Positions 41,721 through 50,857 of a stretch of 64,000 nucleotides of DNA are shown here, piece after piece. Under the pieces are notes generated by a model that saw only the letters and a list, made by a program, of their open reading frames with translations, was not told where the DNA came from and searched no databases. The translations under genes and the position numbers were made by a program. The DNA lies in assembly GCA_024998625.1 (NCBI GenBank), contig JACOEL010000015.1, forward strand, positions 45,409 through 109,408. Reading direction: 5' to 3'. The DNA comes from Nitrospira sp. GTDB taxonomy: Bacteria; Nitrospirota; Nitrospiria; Nitrospirales; Nitrospiraceae. Numbering within the stretch: the stretch's first letter is position 1; each line of letters opens with the position of its first letter.

Positions 41721-42818
41721 GTGAAGATCGAAGTACGCGGGCTCACGAAGACGTTCGGCTCAGCCACGGCAGTGGGAGACGTCTCGTTCGTCGTCAACGA
41801 AGGCGAATTACTCGGTCTGCTCGGACCGAGCGGCAGCGGAAAAACGACCGTGCTGCGATTGATCGCCGGCCTGGAGGTTCCGACTGCCGGCGATATCTTC
41901 ATCGACGGCAAACGGGTGAACGACCTCACCGTGCAGGAACGTAATATCGGCTTCGTCTTCCAGCATTACGCCCTGTTCAAACACCTGACGGTCTTCGACA
42001 ACATCGCCTTCGGGCTCAAAATCAAAAAATGGAACCGGCGGGACATCGAACAGCGCGTCACGGAACTCCTCGCGCTCATGAGCCTCGAAGGACTGGGCGG
42101 TCGGTATCCACATCAACTATCCGGCGGACAACGTCAGCGTGTCGCCATCGCCCGCGCCCTGGCCCCGCGTCCGTCGGTCTTGTTGATGGACGAACCGTTC
42201 GGGGCCGTCGATGCGAAGGTGCGGCAGGAGTTGCGGGAGTGGCTCATTCGCCTGCATACGGATTTGAACGTGACCAGCCTGTTCGTGACACACGATCAGG
42301 AAGAGGCGATGGAAGTGTCCGGCCGCATCATCGTGTTCTCGAAAGGCAAACTGGAGCAGGCCGGGTCCCCCGCTGATGTCTATGAAGAACCCGCCACTGA
42401 GTTCGTCGCCCGCTTTATCGGATCGATGAATATCGTAGCCGGCGTTGTGCGGCGCGGGCAGGTCCAGGTCGGCTCGCTCGAATTTCCCGCGCCAGGATTT
42501 CCAGACGGGCAGACGCTACAAGTGGGATTTCGTCCGTACTACGTCAAAGTGGCAGAGGATCCCGCGCGTTATCGTCAGCAGGCGAAACTACGGCACATCT
42601 ACTTCCTCGGGGTAGCCTACCGGCTCGAGATTGAAACCGCCGACGGCCTCATCCTCCGCTCCCGCATGAACAAAGAGGAATTCCGACGCTGCCATTTCAC
42701 CGTGGGACAAGCCGTCTCCTTCGCCGTCACGCATTTCCGCATTCTGCCCCAAGAAGGCACGGACGGAACCATCAGCCAGGAAACCGGCAAGCCCATCACC
42801 GGACCGCTGACACCGTAG
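41721..42818 (+). CDS. cysA: Sulfate ABC transporter ATPase CysA
   Basis: 365 aa; GTG start. Walker A GPSGSGKTTVL, Q-loop FVFQHYALFKHLTVFDNIAF, signature LSGGQRQRVAIARALAPRPS, Walker B LLMDEPFGAVDAKVR and H-switch VTHDQEEAMEVSGRI. The C-terminal TOBE-like part (from about 240) matches CysA. It powers sulfate/thiosulfate import and completes the four-gene transporter. Confidence 0.94.
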   Translation: MKIEVRGLTKTFGSATAVGDVSFVVNEGELLGLLGPSGSGKTTVLRLIAGLEVPTAGDIFIDGKRVNDLTVQERNIGFVFQHYALFKHLTVFDNIAFGLKIKKWNRRDIEQRVTELLALMSLEGLGGRYPHQLSGGQRQRVAIARALAPRPSVLLMDEPFGAVDAKVRQELREWLIRLHTDLNVTSLFVTHDQEEAMEVSGRIIVFSKGKLEQAGSPADVYEEPATEFVARFIGSMNIVAGVVRRGQVQVGSLEFPAPGFPDGQTLQVGFRPYYVKVAEDPARYRQQAKLRHIYFLGVAYRLEIETADGLILRSRMNKEEFRRCHFTVGQAVSFAVTHFRILPQEGTDGTISQETGKPITGPLTP

Positions 42819-42915
42819 CAAAGAGCGGCCGCTCCGCCCTCACTCGACGAACGAGCCAAACTGGAGAGAGTGTCCCGGCGCTCGCTTCTTACCTTTCAGC
42901 GAAGGAGGAATGCCA

Positions 42916-43503
42916 ATGCCTTCTCAATGTCTTGATCTCCTGGGCAGGCACCACGTGTGCCGCACTCTTTCCATTGCTTCCATCGTGCTGAGCGCTGGGC
43001 TCGCATGGCCCATCGCGCAGGTTCATGGTTCCGAATGGGGAGACGTCCCCGCAATAAAAGGCCTCGACTTTTCGAAGGTCGAAATCTACGCTCTCATCGC
43101 AGTTCAAACTCGCAATGCCGGCCGGGACACCAGCCAGCTTTACGCCCACACGATGGCTCGGCTTGCAGAGCAGAAGTTAGCTGGGATTTCGCCGGATCCG
43201 AATGATCCCAAACCATTGAAGAATCCGCGGCTTATCATTACGTTGCTTGCCAAGGGAATCCCCGACTGTCCCGACAAACTCTTGTATGTCAGAAACCTTG
43301 AGTTGCGAGAATTGGCCGTTAGAGAACGAGAACCAAAGGTGTATACGGATGGAATCAGTTTTGGGGGAACGGACCCGTTTCCTGAGGTCATCGAGGCGAG
43401 CACCGCCACTGCGGAACGATTCGAACAGGACCTTGATCAGATGATCGATCGGTTTGCGCAGCGCTACTGGGAGTGGAACGGAAAAAGTAGCGGCTCCCCA
43501 TAA
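42916..43503 (+). CDS. Exported hypothetical protein
   Basis: 195 aa; the ATG at 42916 is preferred because AAGGAGG lies seven bases upstream (the ATG at 42910 is too close). Signal peptide TLSIASIVLSAGLAWPIAQV. The mature part (VEIYALIAVQTRNAGRDTSQ; LYVRNLELRELAVREREPKV) is mixed alpha/beta. No family recognised. It lies 97 bp after cysA and may not belong to the transporter operon. Confidence 0.6.
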   Translation: MPSQCLDLLGRHHVCRTLSIASIVLSAGLAWPIAQVHGSEWGDVPAIKGLDFSKVEIYALIAVQTRNAGRDTSQLYAHTMARLAEQKLAGISPDPNDPKPLKNPRLIITLLAKGIPDCPDKLLYVRNLELRELAVREREPKVYTDGISFGGTDPFPEVIEASTATAERFEQDLDQMIDRFAQRYWEWNGKSSGSP

Positions 43504-43679
43504 CCACACTCACGGGTAAGCATGAACCGGCTGTTTGGATATACGGAGCTGCGCTTATGCGCTCCTGAAAATGGAAGGGCGAGTATTCACTTTCCATCCG
43601 CTTCGAGTTCCCCAGCGTGCAGCATTGTTCCGGTTTCTATTCCCATCCACTCCACGGTGAAAAACCCCCTCGAACAGGC

Positions 43680-44579
43680 TCAGTAATAGGTGAGGATGCG
43701 CTCGCGCACAAGTGACTGCTTGAGCGTCTCGCGGCCACCGGTCACCTCCCACCACTGCAGCATTTCCTTGGTCCAGTTTCCGACGGCATCATATTCATAG
43801 CGGTAGACTTTGCGGTCCGTGACCTGTCCCTTGGCATCCAAGATACGTTCTTCGTTCTGATTGCCCTGCTCGTCGTAGCGAAACTCCGAACGGCCCTGTG
43901 GACGGCTCCGGAGATCGGACACCACTTTTTCGCGAACATGCCCCTGCCCGTCGTAGACGATGGCGACTTCATACCCGGTATCGAACCGATCGGTCATGAC
44001 GACCTGAGTCCCGTCTGCATCGTAGTGATAGTTTCGTTCGAACCGCTCACGCACCAGCCGTCCGGCACTGTCGAAGGCATAGAGATTTCGATTGATCACT
44101 TGCACGCCATTAAAGTGAAGCCCTCTGACCCGTCGATGTGCTTCGTCGTATTCATACAAGGAGACATTCTCAAACGTGCCGTCGCCCCAGGCTGCCAGTT
44201 CGGCGGAACGATCCCCATGGTCATCGTAGACCGAGCGCGTCTCCTTCACAACGGCACCCCGCGCGTCCCGCACAACCTCGGCAGTCCGCCTTCCGGCCTG
44301 GTCGTGAGTATAGACAAATCGCAGCGGCCATAAACCCTGAGAGGTCTCCACGCCGCTCTGGACGCGTTCGATGAGGCGACCGCGTGGATCATAGCGATCG
44401 GTTTGCACCAGCAGGCTCTCCCTGGTGTCGACGGATTGGACGTCACCCACCAACCCGTCCTCCTCCCGATCGGAGAGATCGGCAGAGAAGGAGGGTATGG
44501 CTAAGCCAAGCGTGAGAAGAAGAATAAAGAGGGTCAGGAGGAAGGACGAGCCTAGAAAATCCCGTCTACGCCGCGTCAT
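43680..44579 (-). CDS. Exported YD-repeat (RHS-like) protein
   Basis: 299 aa from the ATG at 44579. Signal anchor (LLTLFILLLTLGLAIPSFSA), then repeated YD-type units: VQTDRYDPRGRLIERVQSG, FVYTHDQAGRRTAEVV, YEYDEAHRRVRG, YAFDSAGRLVRERFERNYHY, YEYDAVGNWTKEML. Such repeats build beta-rich carbohydrate-binding or shell-like surfaces. It is far shorter than RHS toxins and has no toxin domain. Function unknown. Confidence 0.7.
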   Translation of the reverse strand: MTRRRRDFLGSSFLLTLFILLLTLGLAIPSFSADLSDREEDGLVGDVQSVDTRESLLVQTDRYDPRGRLIERVQSGVETSQGLWPLRFVYTHDQAGRRTAEVVRDARGAVVKETRSVYDDHGDRSAELAAWGDGTFENVSLYEYDEAHRRVRGLHFNGVQVINRNLYAFDSAGRLVRERFERNYHYDADGTQVVMTDRFDTGYEVAIVYDGQGHVREKVVSDLRSRPQGRSEFRYDEQGNQNEERILDAKGQVTDRKVYRYEYDAVGNWTKEMLQWWEVTGGRETLKQSLVRERILTYY

Positions 44580-44640
44580 GACATCGGCTTGATCAGGCAG
44601 GGCGTGCGACACGGACTGTGTGAGCAGCCCACCGGACCTC

Positions 44641-45420
44641 TTAATCGACAGAGGCCAATGACCCCAGGATATGATAGCCCCCATCGACGTAGATCACCTC
44701 TCCGGTGATGCCGCGCCCCAAAGGACTCACGAGGAACAAAGCTGTATCGCCGACCTCGCCCTGCTCCGTTGCCCGCCGGAGCGGAGCGAACGCGCGATGG
44801 TGATCAACCATCTTACTGATACCGGACACGCCACGCGCCGCCAGTGTCTTGATCGGCCCGGCTGAGACGGCATTGACGCGGATGTTCTTCGGCCCCAAAT
44901 CGTGAGCCAGATAGCGGACCGTCGCTTCAAGCGCCGCCTTGGCCACCCCCATGACATTGTAGTGCGGCACCACCCGTTCGCTGCCGAGATAGGTCAGCGT
45001 CACGACTGATCCGCCTTCCGTCATCAGCGGCATCGCCGCCCGCGTGACAGCCACGAGGGAGTAGGCGCTGACATCGAGGGCCGTCGCAAATCCCTGACGG
45101 GTAGTATTCACGAATTCTCCGGTGAGCTCTTCCCGAGGAGCAAAGGCCAGGGAATGCACCAGAAAGTCCAACCGCCCCAGCTTCTCAGAGGCCTGTTTCA
45201 TCATCGCATCGATCTGACCGTCGTCTCCGACATCGCACACGCAAGCCGACGCGCCGGGCAGGGTCTGTACCAACTCCTCGACGTTTTCGCGCAACCGTTC
45301 GTTCTGATAACTGAACAGCATCTGCGCCCCCTCTCGCGCCGCAGCCTGCGCGATAGCCCAGGCGATGCTGTGCTTGTTGGCGACACCGATGATCAGCCCC
45401 TTTTTCCCTTCTAACAACAT
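44641..45420 (-). CDS. fabI: Enoyl-[acyl-carrier-protein] reductase (NADH)
   Basis: 259 aa. Rossmann start GLIIGVANKHSIAWAIAQAA, LVHSLAFAPREELTGEFVNT, and the catalytic Y-x6-K in HYNVMGVAKAALEATVRYLA; RVNAVSAGPIKTLAARGVSG and ITGEVIYVDGGYHILG complete the FabI profile. It carries out the last reduction in each round of fatty-acid elongation. ATG after CAGGAGCCGGT. Apparently monocistronic. Confidence 0.95.
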   Translation of the reverse strand: MLLEGKKGLIIGVANKHSIAWAIAQAAAREGAQMLFSYQNERLRENVEELVQTLPGASACVCDVGDDGQIDAMMKQASEKLGRLDFLVHSLAFAPREELTGEFVNTTRQGFATALDVSAYSLVAVTRAAMPLMTEGGSVVTLTYLGSERVVPHYNVMGVAKAALEATVRYLAHDLGPKNIRVNAVSAGPIKTLAARGVSGISKMVDHHRAFAPLRRATEQGEVGDTALFLVSPLGRGITGEVIYVDGGYHILGSLASVD

Positions 45421-45600
45421 ACCGGCTCCTGCTCCTTCAATGAAATGACACTGTGTCGGGCGCTGAACATACCATGATTCGCCCCGGGAGTGAATCGCCC
45501 GCTAGCCTTGAATGCTGGCAATCCCTTCTCGACCATGATCACAGGCCGCGGGGAAACCAAAAGACCCTGCGCCGTTCGCGCGCACATTGCCCGACACCCG

Positions 45601-46449
45601 TCACAACTTCTTTCTGACGTCCTTCCACTCCTTCGCCGCCTTAGCCTTTCGCGGCATCTCGCCTTTGGGCAACTCCGGGACCACCACCACCTCGAACCGA
45701 TGCTGCAGCAGCATTTCTGCAGACGACCGCGTGCGGACGATGCCGGTTTTCATGGTCGCCCAGCCGCCCTGCTTGAAGGTGTCCAGCGTGGCGCCCAGTC
45801 CTTCTGACGGCGGGGCCACAAAGCCGGGCGGAAACTTGTGAGCCTCCAACCATCGACGCACATTTCCAATCGCGGCGGTCTCCGCCGGCGACTGCTCGCC
45901 ACCCGTCACATAGACCACATTGTAGTAATACTGGGTCAGCCGCGACAATTCGTCGGCGGCATCGGGCACGGGCTGTAGGGATGATTCAGCCGCCGTTCCC
46001 GTCGAGGCGGAAGCTCCCGGCTGGATGAGGGCTGCCAGTTCGACGAGGATGATCGGACGCCGGCGCTCCCACACGCAGAGCGTCGCATCACTTGTATCCG
46101 CGGCAACGGACGCCCCGCCATCGACCGATACCGTGATAGCGTACGTGCCCCGCATCTTCGCCACGTAATCGAACGAGGCGTGCCCGCTCTCATTAGTCCT
46201 CGCCGTCGCCACCGGCTTGCCGTCTATAGACAGGTGCAGGCCAACGCCGCTCCATAGGGAACTTCCCCCTGGAGCCTTCTCGCCGAGCTGGGCCTCGATG
46301 CGGACCGAGTGATTCGGCAACGTCAACGCATCATGTACGGTCAGGATACCCTGAACCTTCTCAGCGGCCTCGCCGGTGCCCGCCATGGTCCAGCCGAAGA
46401 GCAGCAGCAGGAGGAACGTGCGTGACCCGAGACGGAGCAATTCTGCCAT
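45601..46449 (-). CDS. Exported hypothetical protein
   Basis: 282 aa from the ATG at 46449, chosen because a signal peptide follows at once (SRTFLLLLLFGWTMAGTGEA). The N-terminal half resembles an Ig-like/CARDB-type beta domain (LTLPNHSVRIEAQL; ARTNESGHASFDYVAKMRGT). The second half has YYYNVVYVTGGEQSPAETAA and ends with a Lys-rich tail. No family recognised. It lies 40 bp after the small membrane protein gene on the same strand. Confidence 0.6.
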   Translation of the reverse strand: MAELLRLGSRTFLLLLLFGWTMAGTGEAAEKVQGILTVHDALTLPNHSVRIEAQLGEKAPGGSSLWSGVGLHLSIDGKPVATARTNESGHASFDYVAKMRGTYAITVSVDGGASVAADTSDATLCVWERRRPIILVELAALIQPGASASTGTAAESSLQPVPDAADELSRLTQYYYNVVYVTGGEQSPAETAAIGNVRRWLEAHKFPPGFVAPPSEGLGATLDTFKQGGWATMKTGIVRTRSSAEMLLQHRFEVVVVPELPKGEMPRKAKAAKEWKDVRKKL

Positions 46450-46489
46450 GATACGGTCCAATTTCCCTTTCAGAGGAAGATCGACTTGG

Positions 46490-46732
46490 TTAGGCGAGGA
46501 GACCGCGATCACGGCTGACAGTGAGATAGGTATCCCCCATACAAAACAGCACCAGCCCGATCAACGGCACGAGGGCAAACGAGAACACCGCCATCCAGAG
46601 GACGATCAGCAGCACCCCAGCTAGGAACAGAGGACCGCCGCGTTTTTCCCCGATGTAGAGATGTCCAAGCCCCGGCACGAGGGAAAGCGCGGCGGCACGG
46701 CAGGCATGAGAAGTTTTTTCCAGCGGATCCAT
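46490..46732 (-). CDS. Small two-helix membrane protein
   Basis: 80 aa from the ATG at 46732. ACRAAALSLVPGLGHLYIGE then KRGGPLFLAGVLLIVLWMAV and LVPLIGLVLFCMGDTYLTVS give two membrane helices after an amphipathic, TM2-domain-like start (the PGLGHLYIGE motif). Function unknown. Confidence 0.65.
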   Translation of the reverse strand: MDPLEKTSHACRAAALSLVPGLGHLYIGEKRGGPLFLAGVLLIVLWMAVFSFALVPLIGLVLFCMGDTYLTVSRDRGLLA

Positions 46733-46851
46733 GTCACTCAACCAAGAAGTCGACCCGTATGGTGGATCGCCGCCCTAGCGGGCGGCGGAAAAACTCCATT
46801 GTTGCGCAATGCGCCATGATCAATTCATGCGCTGTGTCGACATTACAAGAA

Positions 46852-46980
46852 CCCGCAAGATGCGCAAAAAGACTGTCCGGCAAGGCCGCAGCAAGCGAAG
46901 AGGCGAATCGTACTCTCGTCGTATGGTGCGCCTCTGAGCGCCGCGAGAACGCCGCTGGCGGACTTTTTCCGCATTCTGCT
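46852..46980 (-). repeat. Dispersed intergenic repeat, copy 3
   Basis: Reverse complement reads GCGTTCTCGCGGCGCTCAGA ... CGCCTCTTCGCTTGCTGCGG then CCTTGCCGGAC and TTTTTGCGCATCTTGCGGG. It matches the copy at 12431-12590 block by block. It abuts the bcp stop codon, so it may serve as its downstream signal. Confidence 0.65.
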
Positions 46981-47446
46981 AGGCCTTCAACGCCGCCAGC
47001 ACGTCATCGACATGACCGGGCACCTTCACCTTCCGGAAAAGGGCCTTGATTCGCCCCGTGGCATCGATCACAAACGTGCTCCGCTCGATGCCCAGGTACT
47101 TCCGGCCGTACATACTCTTCTCTTTATAGACTCCGTAGGCTTTGCAGACCTCGGCCTCTTCGTCGCTTAACAACGCGAAGGGCAAGCCGTACTTGGCGAT
47201 AAACTTCTGGTGCGAGGCTTTCCCGTCCTTACTGACTCCGATCACCACCGCCCCAGCCTTTTTGATGGGCGCGAGGGAGTCCCGGAAGTCGCAGGCCTCC
47301 TTCGTACAGCCCGAGGTATCGTCCTTCGGATAAAAATAGAGCACCACCTGCTTACCCTTGAGGCCTTTCAGCGTCACGGTGCTGCCGTCCTGGTCCGGCA
47401 AGGAAAAATCCGGCGCCTTCGCCCCCACCTCTAATTCATCAACCAT
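46979..47446 (-). CDS. bcp: Thioredoxin-dependent peroxiredoxin, Bcp type
   Basis: 155 aa. VGAKAPDFSLPDQDGSTVTL, LYFYPKDDTSGCTKEACDFR with the peroxidatic Cys and a second Cys five residues on (atypical 2-Cys Bcp), and RSTFVIDATGRIKALFRKVK. It reduces peroxides in the cytosol with electrons from thioredoxin; a thioredoxin gene is at 63271. Confidence 0.94.
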   Translation of the reverse strand: MVDELEVGAKAPDFSLPDQDGSTVTLKGLKGKQVVLYFYPKDDTSGCTKEACDFRDSLAPIKKAGAVVIGVSKDGKASHQKFIAKYGLPFALLSDEEAEVCKAYGVYKEKSMYGRKYLGIERSTFVIDATGRIKALFRKVKVPGHVDDVLAALKA

Positions 47447-47485
47447 GTCTCAATCCTCTCCAGTACAACTCTTCGTGTCACCCAG

Positions 47486-47926
47486 TCAGCGCGGTCCGCT
47501 GCCGATCACCGGACGCTGTGTCCCATAAGGATGTTCCCTGGGTGGCCCCTTTTGTGCCTGGGGACTGCCGAAGGGGCGTAACGCAGGAGAATCCCAGATC
47601 ACCTTATCCCCGGGAGCTAAATTCGCCGCCTCAATAAACTCCAGGCGCGCCTGGTCCGTTTGCCCCAACGCATTCAGGGCAAGCGCGTAATTGTAATGGG
47701 CCTGGCCGGAATCCGGCGCCGCCTTGATGGCCTGCCCGAAGAAATTCTTGGCCTCCGCAACCTGACCGGCCAGATAGGCCTGCATCCCCTGATTGTTCAG
47801 AGCGATGGCGTCAGCCTTGGCCCCATAGGCCAATTCCAACGGAACCAGCGGCTGCGGTTTGGAATGGGTACAGGCGGGCAACGACAACGCCAAAACGCAA
47901 AACACTATCCATAGAGCAACTCTCAT
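47486..47926 (-). CDS. TPR lipoprotein
   Basis: 146 aa. Lipobox in FCVLALSLPACTH, then two TPR units (ALNNQGMQAYLAGQVAEAKN; AHYNYALALNALGQTDQARL) and a Pro-rich tail. A small outer-membrane or periplasmic adaptor. Partner unknown. It lies 39 bp upstream of bcp. Confidence 0.75.
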   Translation of the reverse strand: MRVALWIVFCVLALSLPACTHSKPQPLVPLELAYGAKADAIALNNQGMQAYLAGQVAEAKNFFGQAIKAAPDSGQAHYNYALALNALGQTDQARLEFIEAANLAPGDKVIWDSPALRPFGSPQAQKGPPREHPYGTQRPVIGSGPR

Positions 47927-47960
47927 CGCGCAACCTCGTCGAAATCGCGTGCCACGCCGG

Positions 47961-48236
47961 TCAGGGCTTGGCGCGCTTTTTTTGTTCTTCTTCCGCTGTT
48001 TTCCGATACATCACGTCCCACTCCGGACTCCCCTCCACGATTTGTCGCGAATAGGAGGCCAGTTTAGCCCGTACTTTCTTATCGATCTCGGCTTCCAACA
48101 ACAACTCTGCGGCCACCACCCGTTTGATCTCGCGCAGCACCTTCCCATCATCCTCAGTAAACCGGCAATGGGGGCTCTTTTTCAAGGCGCCGAGAGCGAG
48201 GTGGGCAAGATGGCTGGCTTTATCGTCGCTGATCAC
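47961..48236 (-). CDS. DUF507 family protein
   Basis: 91 aa; GTG start. ISDDKASHLAHLALGALKKS, EIKRVVAAELLLEAEIDKKV and RQIVEGSPEWDVMYRKTAEE match DUF507. It is a paralogue of the next gene upstream (48309), in tandem on the same strand with a 72-bp gap. The family's function is not established. Confidence 0.85.
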   Translation of the reverse strand: MISDDKASHLAHLALGALKKSPHCRFTEDDGKVLREIKRVVAAELLLEAEIDKKVRAKLASYSRQIVEGSPEWDVMYRKTAEEEQKKRAKP

Positions 48237-48308
48237 AAATTGGGCTCCAGTCCTGGGTGGGGGGACTCTGCGCTTTCATATGACGAAGATTCACACACCG
48301 GTCAGCGC

Positions 48309-48590
48309 CTATAAAATGATGCCCCGTTCACGCACCAGCTTCTGCTTGATCATCGTAAACATCTTCTGGTAATCGACCTGTCCCTGCTCGATCTGTCGCT
48401 CATAGGGTTGCATCATCCGGCGCACTTCGGCATTGAGGCGATCTTCGACTCCAAGCTCTTCTGTCATCGTCTGTTCCAACGAATCCCGAAGCGCTTTGCG
48501 ATCACCGGTGACCTCCAAGTAACCCAGCTCGTGGAGCCGCGCGATCACTGATTCCGCCATATGATGGACCCGCTCTTTTGCCAGCCTCAT
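48309..48590 (-). CDS. DUF507 family protein
   Basis: 93 aa. MRLAKERVHHMAESVIARLH, SLEQTMTEELGVEDRLNAEV and MMQPYERQIEQGQVDYQKMF, and the end KQKLVRERGIIL, are typical DUF507. The first of two tandem paralogues. Helical, no membrane segment. Confidence 0.87.
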   Translation of the reverse strand: MRLAKERVHHMAESVIARLHELGYLEVTGDRKALRDSLEQTMTEELGVEDRLNAEVRRMMQPYERQIEQGQVDYQKMFTMIKQKLVRERGIIL

Positions 48591-48647
48591 CGCAGAAGAC
48601 TCCCCGCCAACACACCATGGTCGCTCACAAGACCCATCCCCATGAGC

Positions 48648-49058
48648 CTATCCGATCGACGGTCCCTGTTCAATCCGTTCGACCCGGATTGTGCTGGCAT
48701 TCATCGCCTGCCGCAGAGTCGCCGCGTCCCCCACGACACGACCCACCACATTGACCCGGTCGGCCGGAACGGGATCGGCTCCCATGCTCATCGGCGTACG
48801 ACCGAAGAAAATGGCCAAGACCTGGCCGGCTCCCCAGAAGGCTACGTCACCGACTTTGACCTGCGTAGTCGCCGTTTCGCGATGGTCCTTCACACCGGGA
48901 ATCTTAAAATAGAACTCTTCGCCCCAGACATTCAATGGTCCTTCAGCAGGCAGCGCCCGGTAGAGTTCTTCAGCCGTTCTCGTGCCTTTTAACTCCGCCT
49001 CCAACTGTATCCCGCCGACCTTGATTCGAATACGTTTCGCCGATCCGTTCGTGGTCAT
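48648..49058 (-). CDS. Cyclophilin-like fold protein (TM1367/DUF369 type)
   Basis: 136 aa. RIRIKVGGIQLEAELKGTRT, NVWGEEFYFKIPGV, VKVGDVAFWGAGQVLAIFFG and PVPADRVNVVGRVVGDAATL follow the small beta-barrel cyclophilin-like family. Members lack the usual isomerase residues and have no assigned function. Divergent from the RNase H-like gene. Confidence 0.8.
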   Translation of the reverse strand: MTTNGSAKRIRIKVGGIQLEAELKGTRTAEELYRALPAEGPLNVWGEEFYFKIPGVKDHRETATTQVKVGDVAFWGAGQVLAIFFGRTPMSMGADPVPADRVNVVGRVVGDAATLRQAMNASTIRVERIEQGPSIG

Positions 49059-49190
49059 GGTCCCTCATCTACACCGTGATACACTGCACAACTCAAGCGC
49101 ACGAAACTCCGCACCAGTCGCGGACTCTAACTTGTTTATCCCTTGAAATCAAGGCTACAATCCCGGCGGAGGGAGATCGCGACCCGCGTT

Positions 49191-49964
49191 ATGTTGACCT
49201 CGACATTCGTCCATCTGAAAGGCATCGGCCCGTCCACGGAGCGGCGGCTCTGGGAAGGGGGCATCGCCGATTGGACGACCTTTCTCCGTGAGCCGAACCT
49301 CCCCGGCATCTCCCCCTCGCGTAAAGTCCTATACAATGTCGACCTCGCAGCAGCGCAAGAACAGCTCGAACGTCGCAATGCCCGGTACTTTGCCGACTGC
49401 CTGCATACCCGCGATCACTGGCGGCTGTTCCGCACCTTCGGCCCACGGGCGCTTTATCTCGACATCGAAACGACCGGACTGTCCGCGCACGAGGGGCAGG
49501 TGACCATCGTCGGCCTCTACCGCCAAGGGCGACTGCGTACCCTCATCAGCGGTGACGACCTGACGATTGGCGTGATTCAAGAAGAACTCGACCAAGCTGA
49601 CTTGCTGATCACGTTTTTCGGCAGCGTGTTCGATATTCCCTACCTCCAAGCCTGTTTCAAGGGCCTACGGGTGTCGATTCCCCACTTCGATCTCTGTTTC
49701 GCCGCGAGACGCGTGGGCCTGCAGGGAGGCCTCAAGCACATCGAGCGCGAGTTGGACATCGCGCGGGATTCCGATCTGCTGACACTGGACGGCAGGGAAG
49801 CCGTTCGTCTCTGGCACCAGTACCGCGCAGGCGACGAGGCAGCGCTGGATCAACTCGTCCGTTATAATGCCGCCGACACCAGAAACCTTGAACCACTGGC
49901 GGAGTGGCTGTATGACCGGCTCGCCCTGCGCTACGGTCCACCGTCACTGACGCCGACCGGATAG
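49191..49964 (+). CDS. RNase H-like exonuclease, YprB type
   Basis: 257 aa from the ATG at 49191. It opens with a helix-hairpin-helix-like stretch (FVHLKGIGPSTERRLWEGGI), then the exonuclease core: YLDIETTGLSAHEGQVTIVG (motif I, D-x-E), LITFFGSVFDIPYLQACFKG (motif II) and LVRYNAADTRNLEPLAEWLY (motif III). COG3359-type nucleases of this kind act on DNA or RNA 3' ends. The PP2C gene follows after 1 bp. Confidence 0.87.
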   Translation: MLTSTFVHLKGIGPSTERRLWEGGIADWTTFLREPNLPGISPSRKVLYNVDLAAAQEQLERRNARYFADCLHTRDHWRLFRTFGPRALYLDIETTGLSAHEGQVTIVGLYRQGRLRTLISGDDLTIGVIQEELDQADLLITFFGSVFDIPYLQACFKGLRVSIPHFDLCFAARRVGLQGGLKHIERELDIARDSDLLTLDGREAVRLWHQYRAGDEAALDQLVRYNAADTRNLEPLAEWLYDRLALRYGPPSLTPTG

Positions 49965-49965
49965 C

Positions 49966-50772
49966 GTGAGCACACAGCAGACCAGATGGGCGTGGGCCGC
50001 GTTTGGGCAGACCGACCGCGGGTTGGTCCGCCCTACGAATCAAGACACCTTCCTCGTCGAGAACCGACATCGACTCTGGGCAGTGGCGGACGGAATGGGA
50101 GGTCACCCGGGGGGAGATGTGGCCAGCCGTCTCGTGATGGGTTCCCTCGCCGAACTTGCGCCGACTCTTGATGAAACTGCGTCTGCCCCTAACCTTGACG
50201 AAGCCGAGCGCGCAACCGACCGTCTCACAACCATGGCGGAGCAGGCCCACGCCTCCATCCTCGCCCATGCCGCTCAGCACCCGCCGTTACACGGCATGGG
50301 CACGACCCTCGTGATGGCCCATCTCCTCCCGCTGCCCAAACCACGCTTACTTGTTTTGAACGTCGGCGATAGCCGGGCCTACCTGGTCAGAGCCGGCACC
50401 CTCACGCAACTCACACGGGACCATACCCTGATTGAAGAGTATGTCCGTGATGGACGCCTCACGCCTGCGCAGGCCGCGCGCCACCCGAACCGCCATGTGC
50501 TCACCCGAGCCATGGGTCTTGCCCCGCACCTGGAAAGCGACCTGTTCTTCTTCGATCTTCTCGATGGAGACCTCCTGCTGCTCTGCTCAGACGGCCTCAC
50601 AAAAATGTTGACCGACGAACGCATTCTGCAGACCGTCGAGCCTCATCAGCATATCCCTTCCCGTGCCACCCAAACACTAATTCACACAGCGCTCGATGCG
50701 GGGGGGATCGACAACGTCACCGTGGTGGCTTGCACCATTACTGAGATACCCAATCAGGCAAATATCCATTGA
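49966..50772 (+). CDS. PP2C-type Ser/Thr protein phosphatase
   Basis: 268 aa; GTG one base after the previous stop. Metal-site motifs: DRGLVRPTNQDTFLVEN, LWAVADGMGGHPGGDVASRL, GMGTTLVMAHLL, LNVGDSRAYLVRAGTLTQLT, DHTLIEEYVRDGRLTPAQAA, LLLLCSDGLTKMLTDERI and GGIDNVTVVACTI. A complete Stp/PrpC-like phosphatase that would reverse Ser/Thr phosphorylation. No partner kinase is in the window. Confidence 0.93.
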   Translation: MSTQQTRWAWAAFGQTDRGLVRPTNQDTFLVENRHRLWAVADGMGGHPGGDVASRLVMGSLAELAPTLDETASAPNLDEAERATDRLTTMAEQAHASILAHAAQHPPLHGMGTTLVMAHLLPLPKPRLLVLNVGDSRAYLVRAGTLTQLTRDHTLIEEYVRDGRLTPAQAARHPNRHVLTRAMGLAPHLESDLFFFDLLDGDLLLLCSDGLTKMLTDERILQTVEPHQHIPSRATQTLIHTALDAGGIDNVTVVACTITEIPNQANIH

Positions 50773-50857
50773 CACCAACTCAAGGCACCAGGTAGCCTCG
50801 CAGAATCGCCGCCTCGTAAAATCACGAGGTTTTCGTCCACATATTTCCCTATACCCT

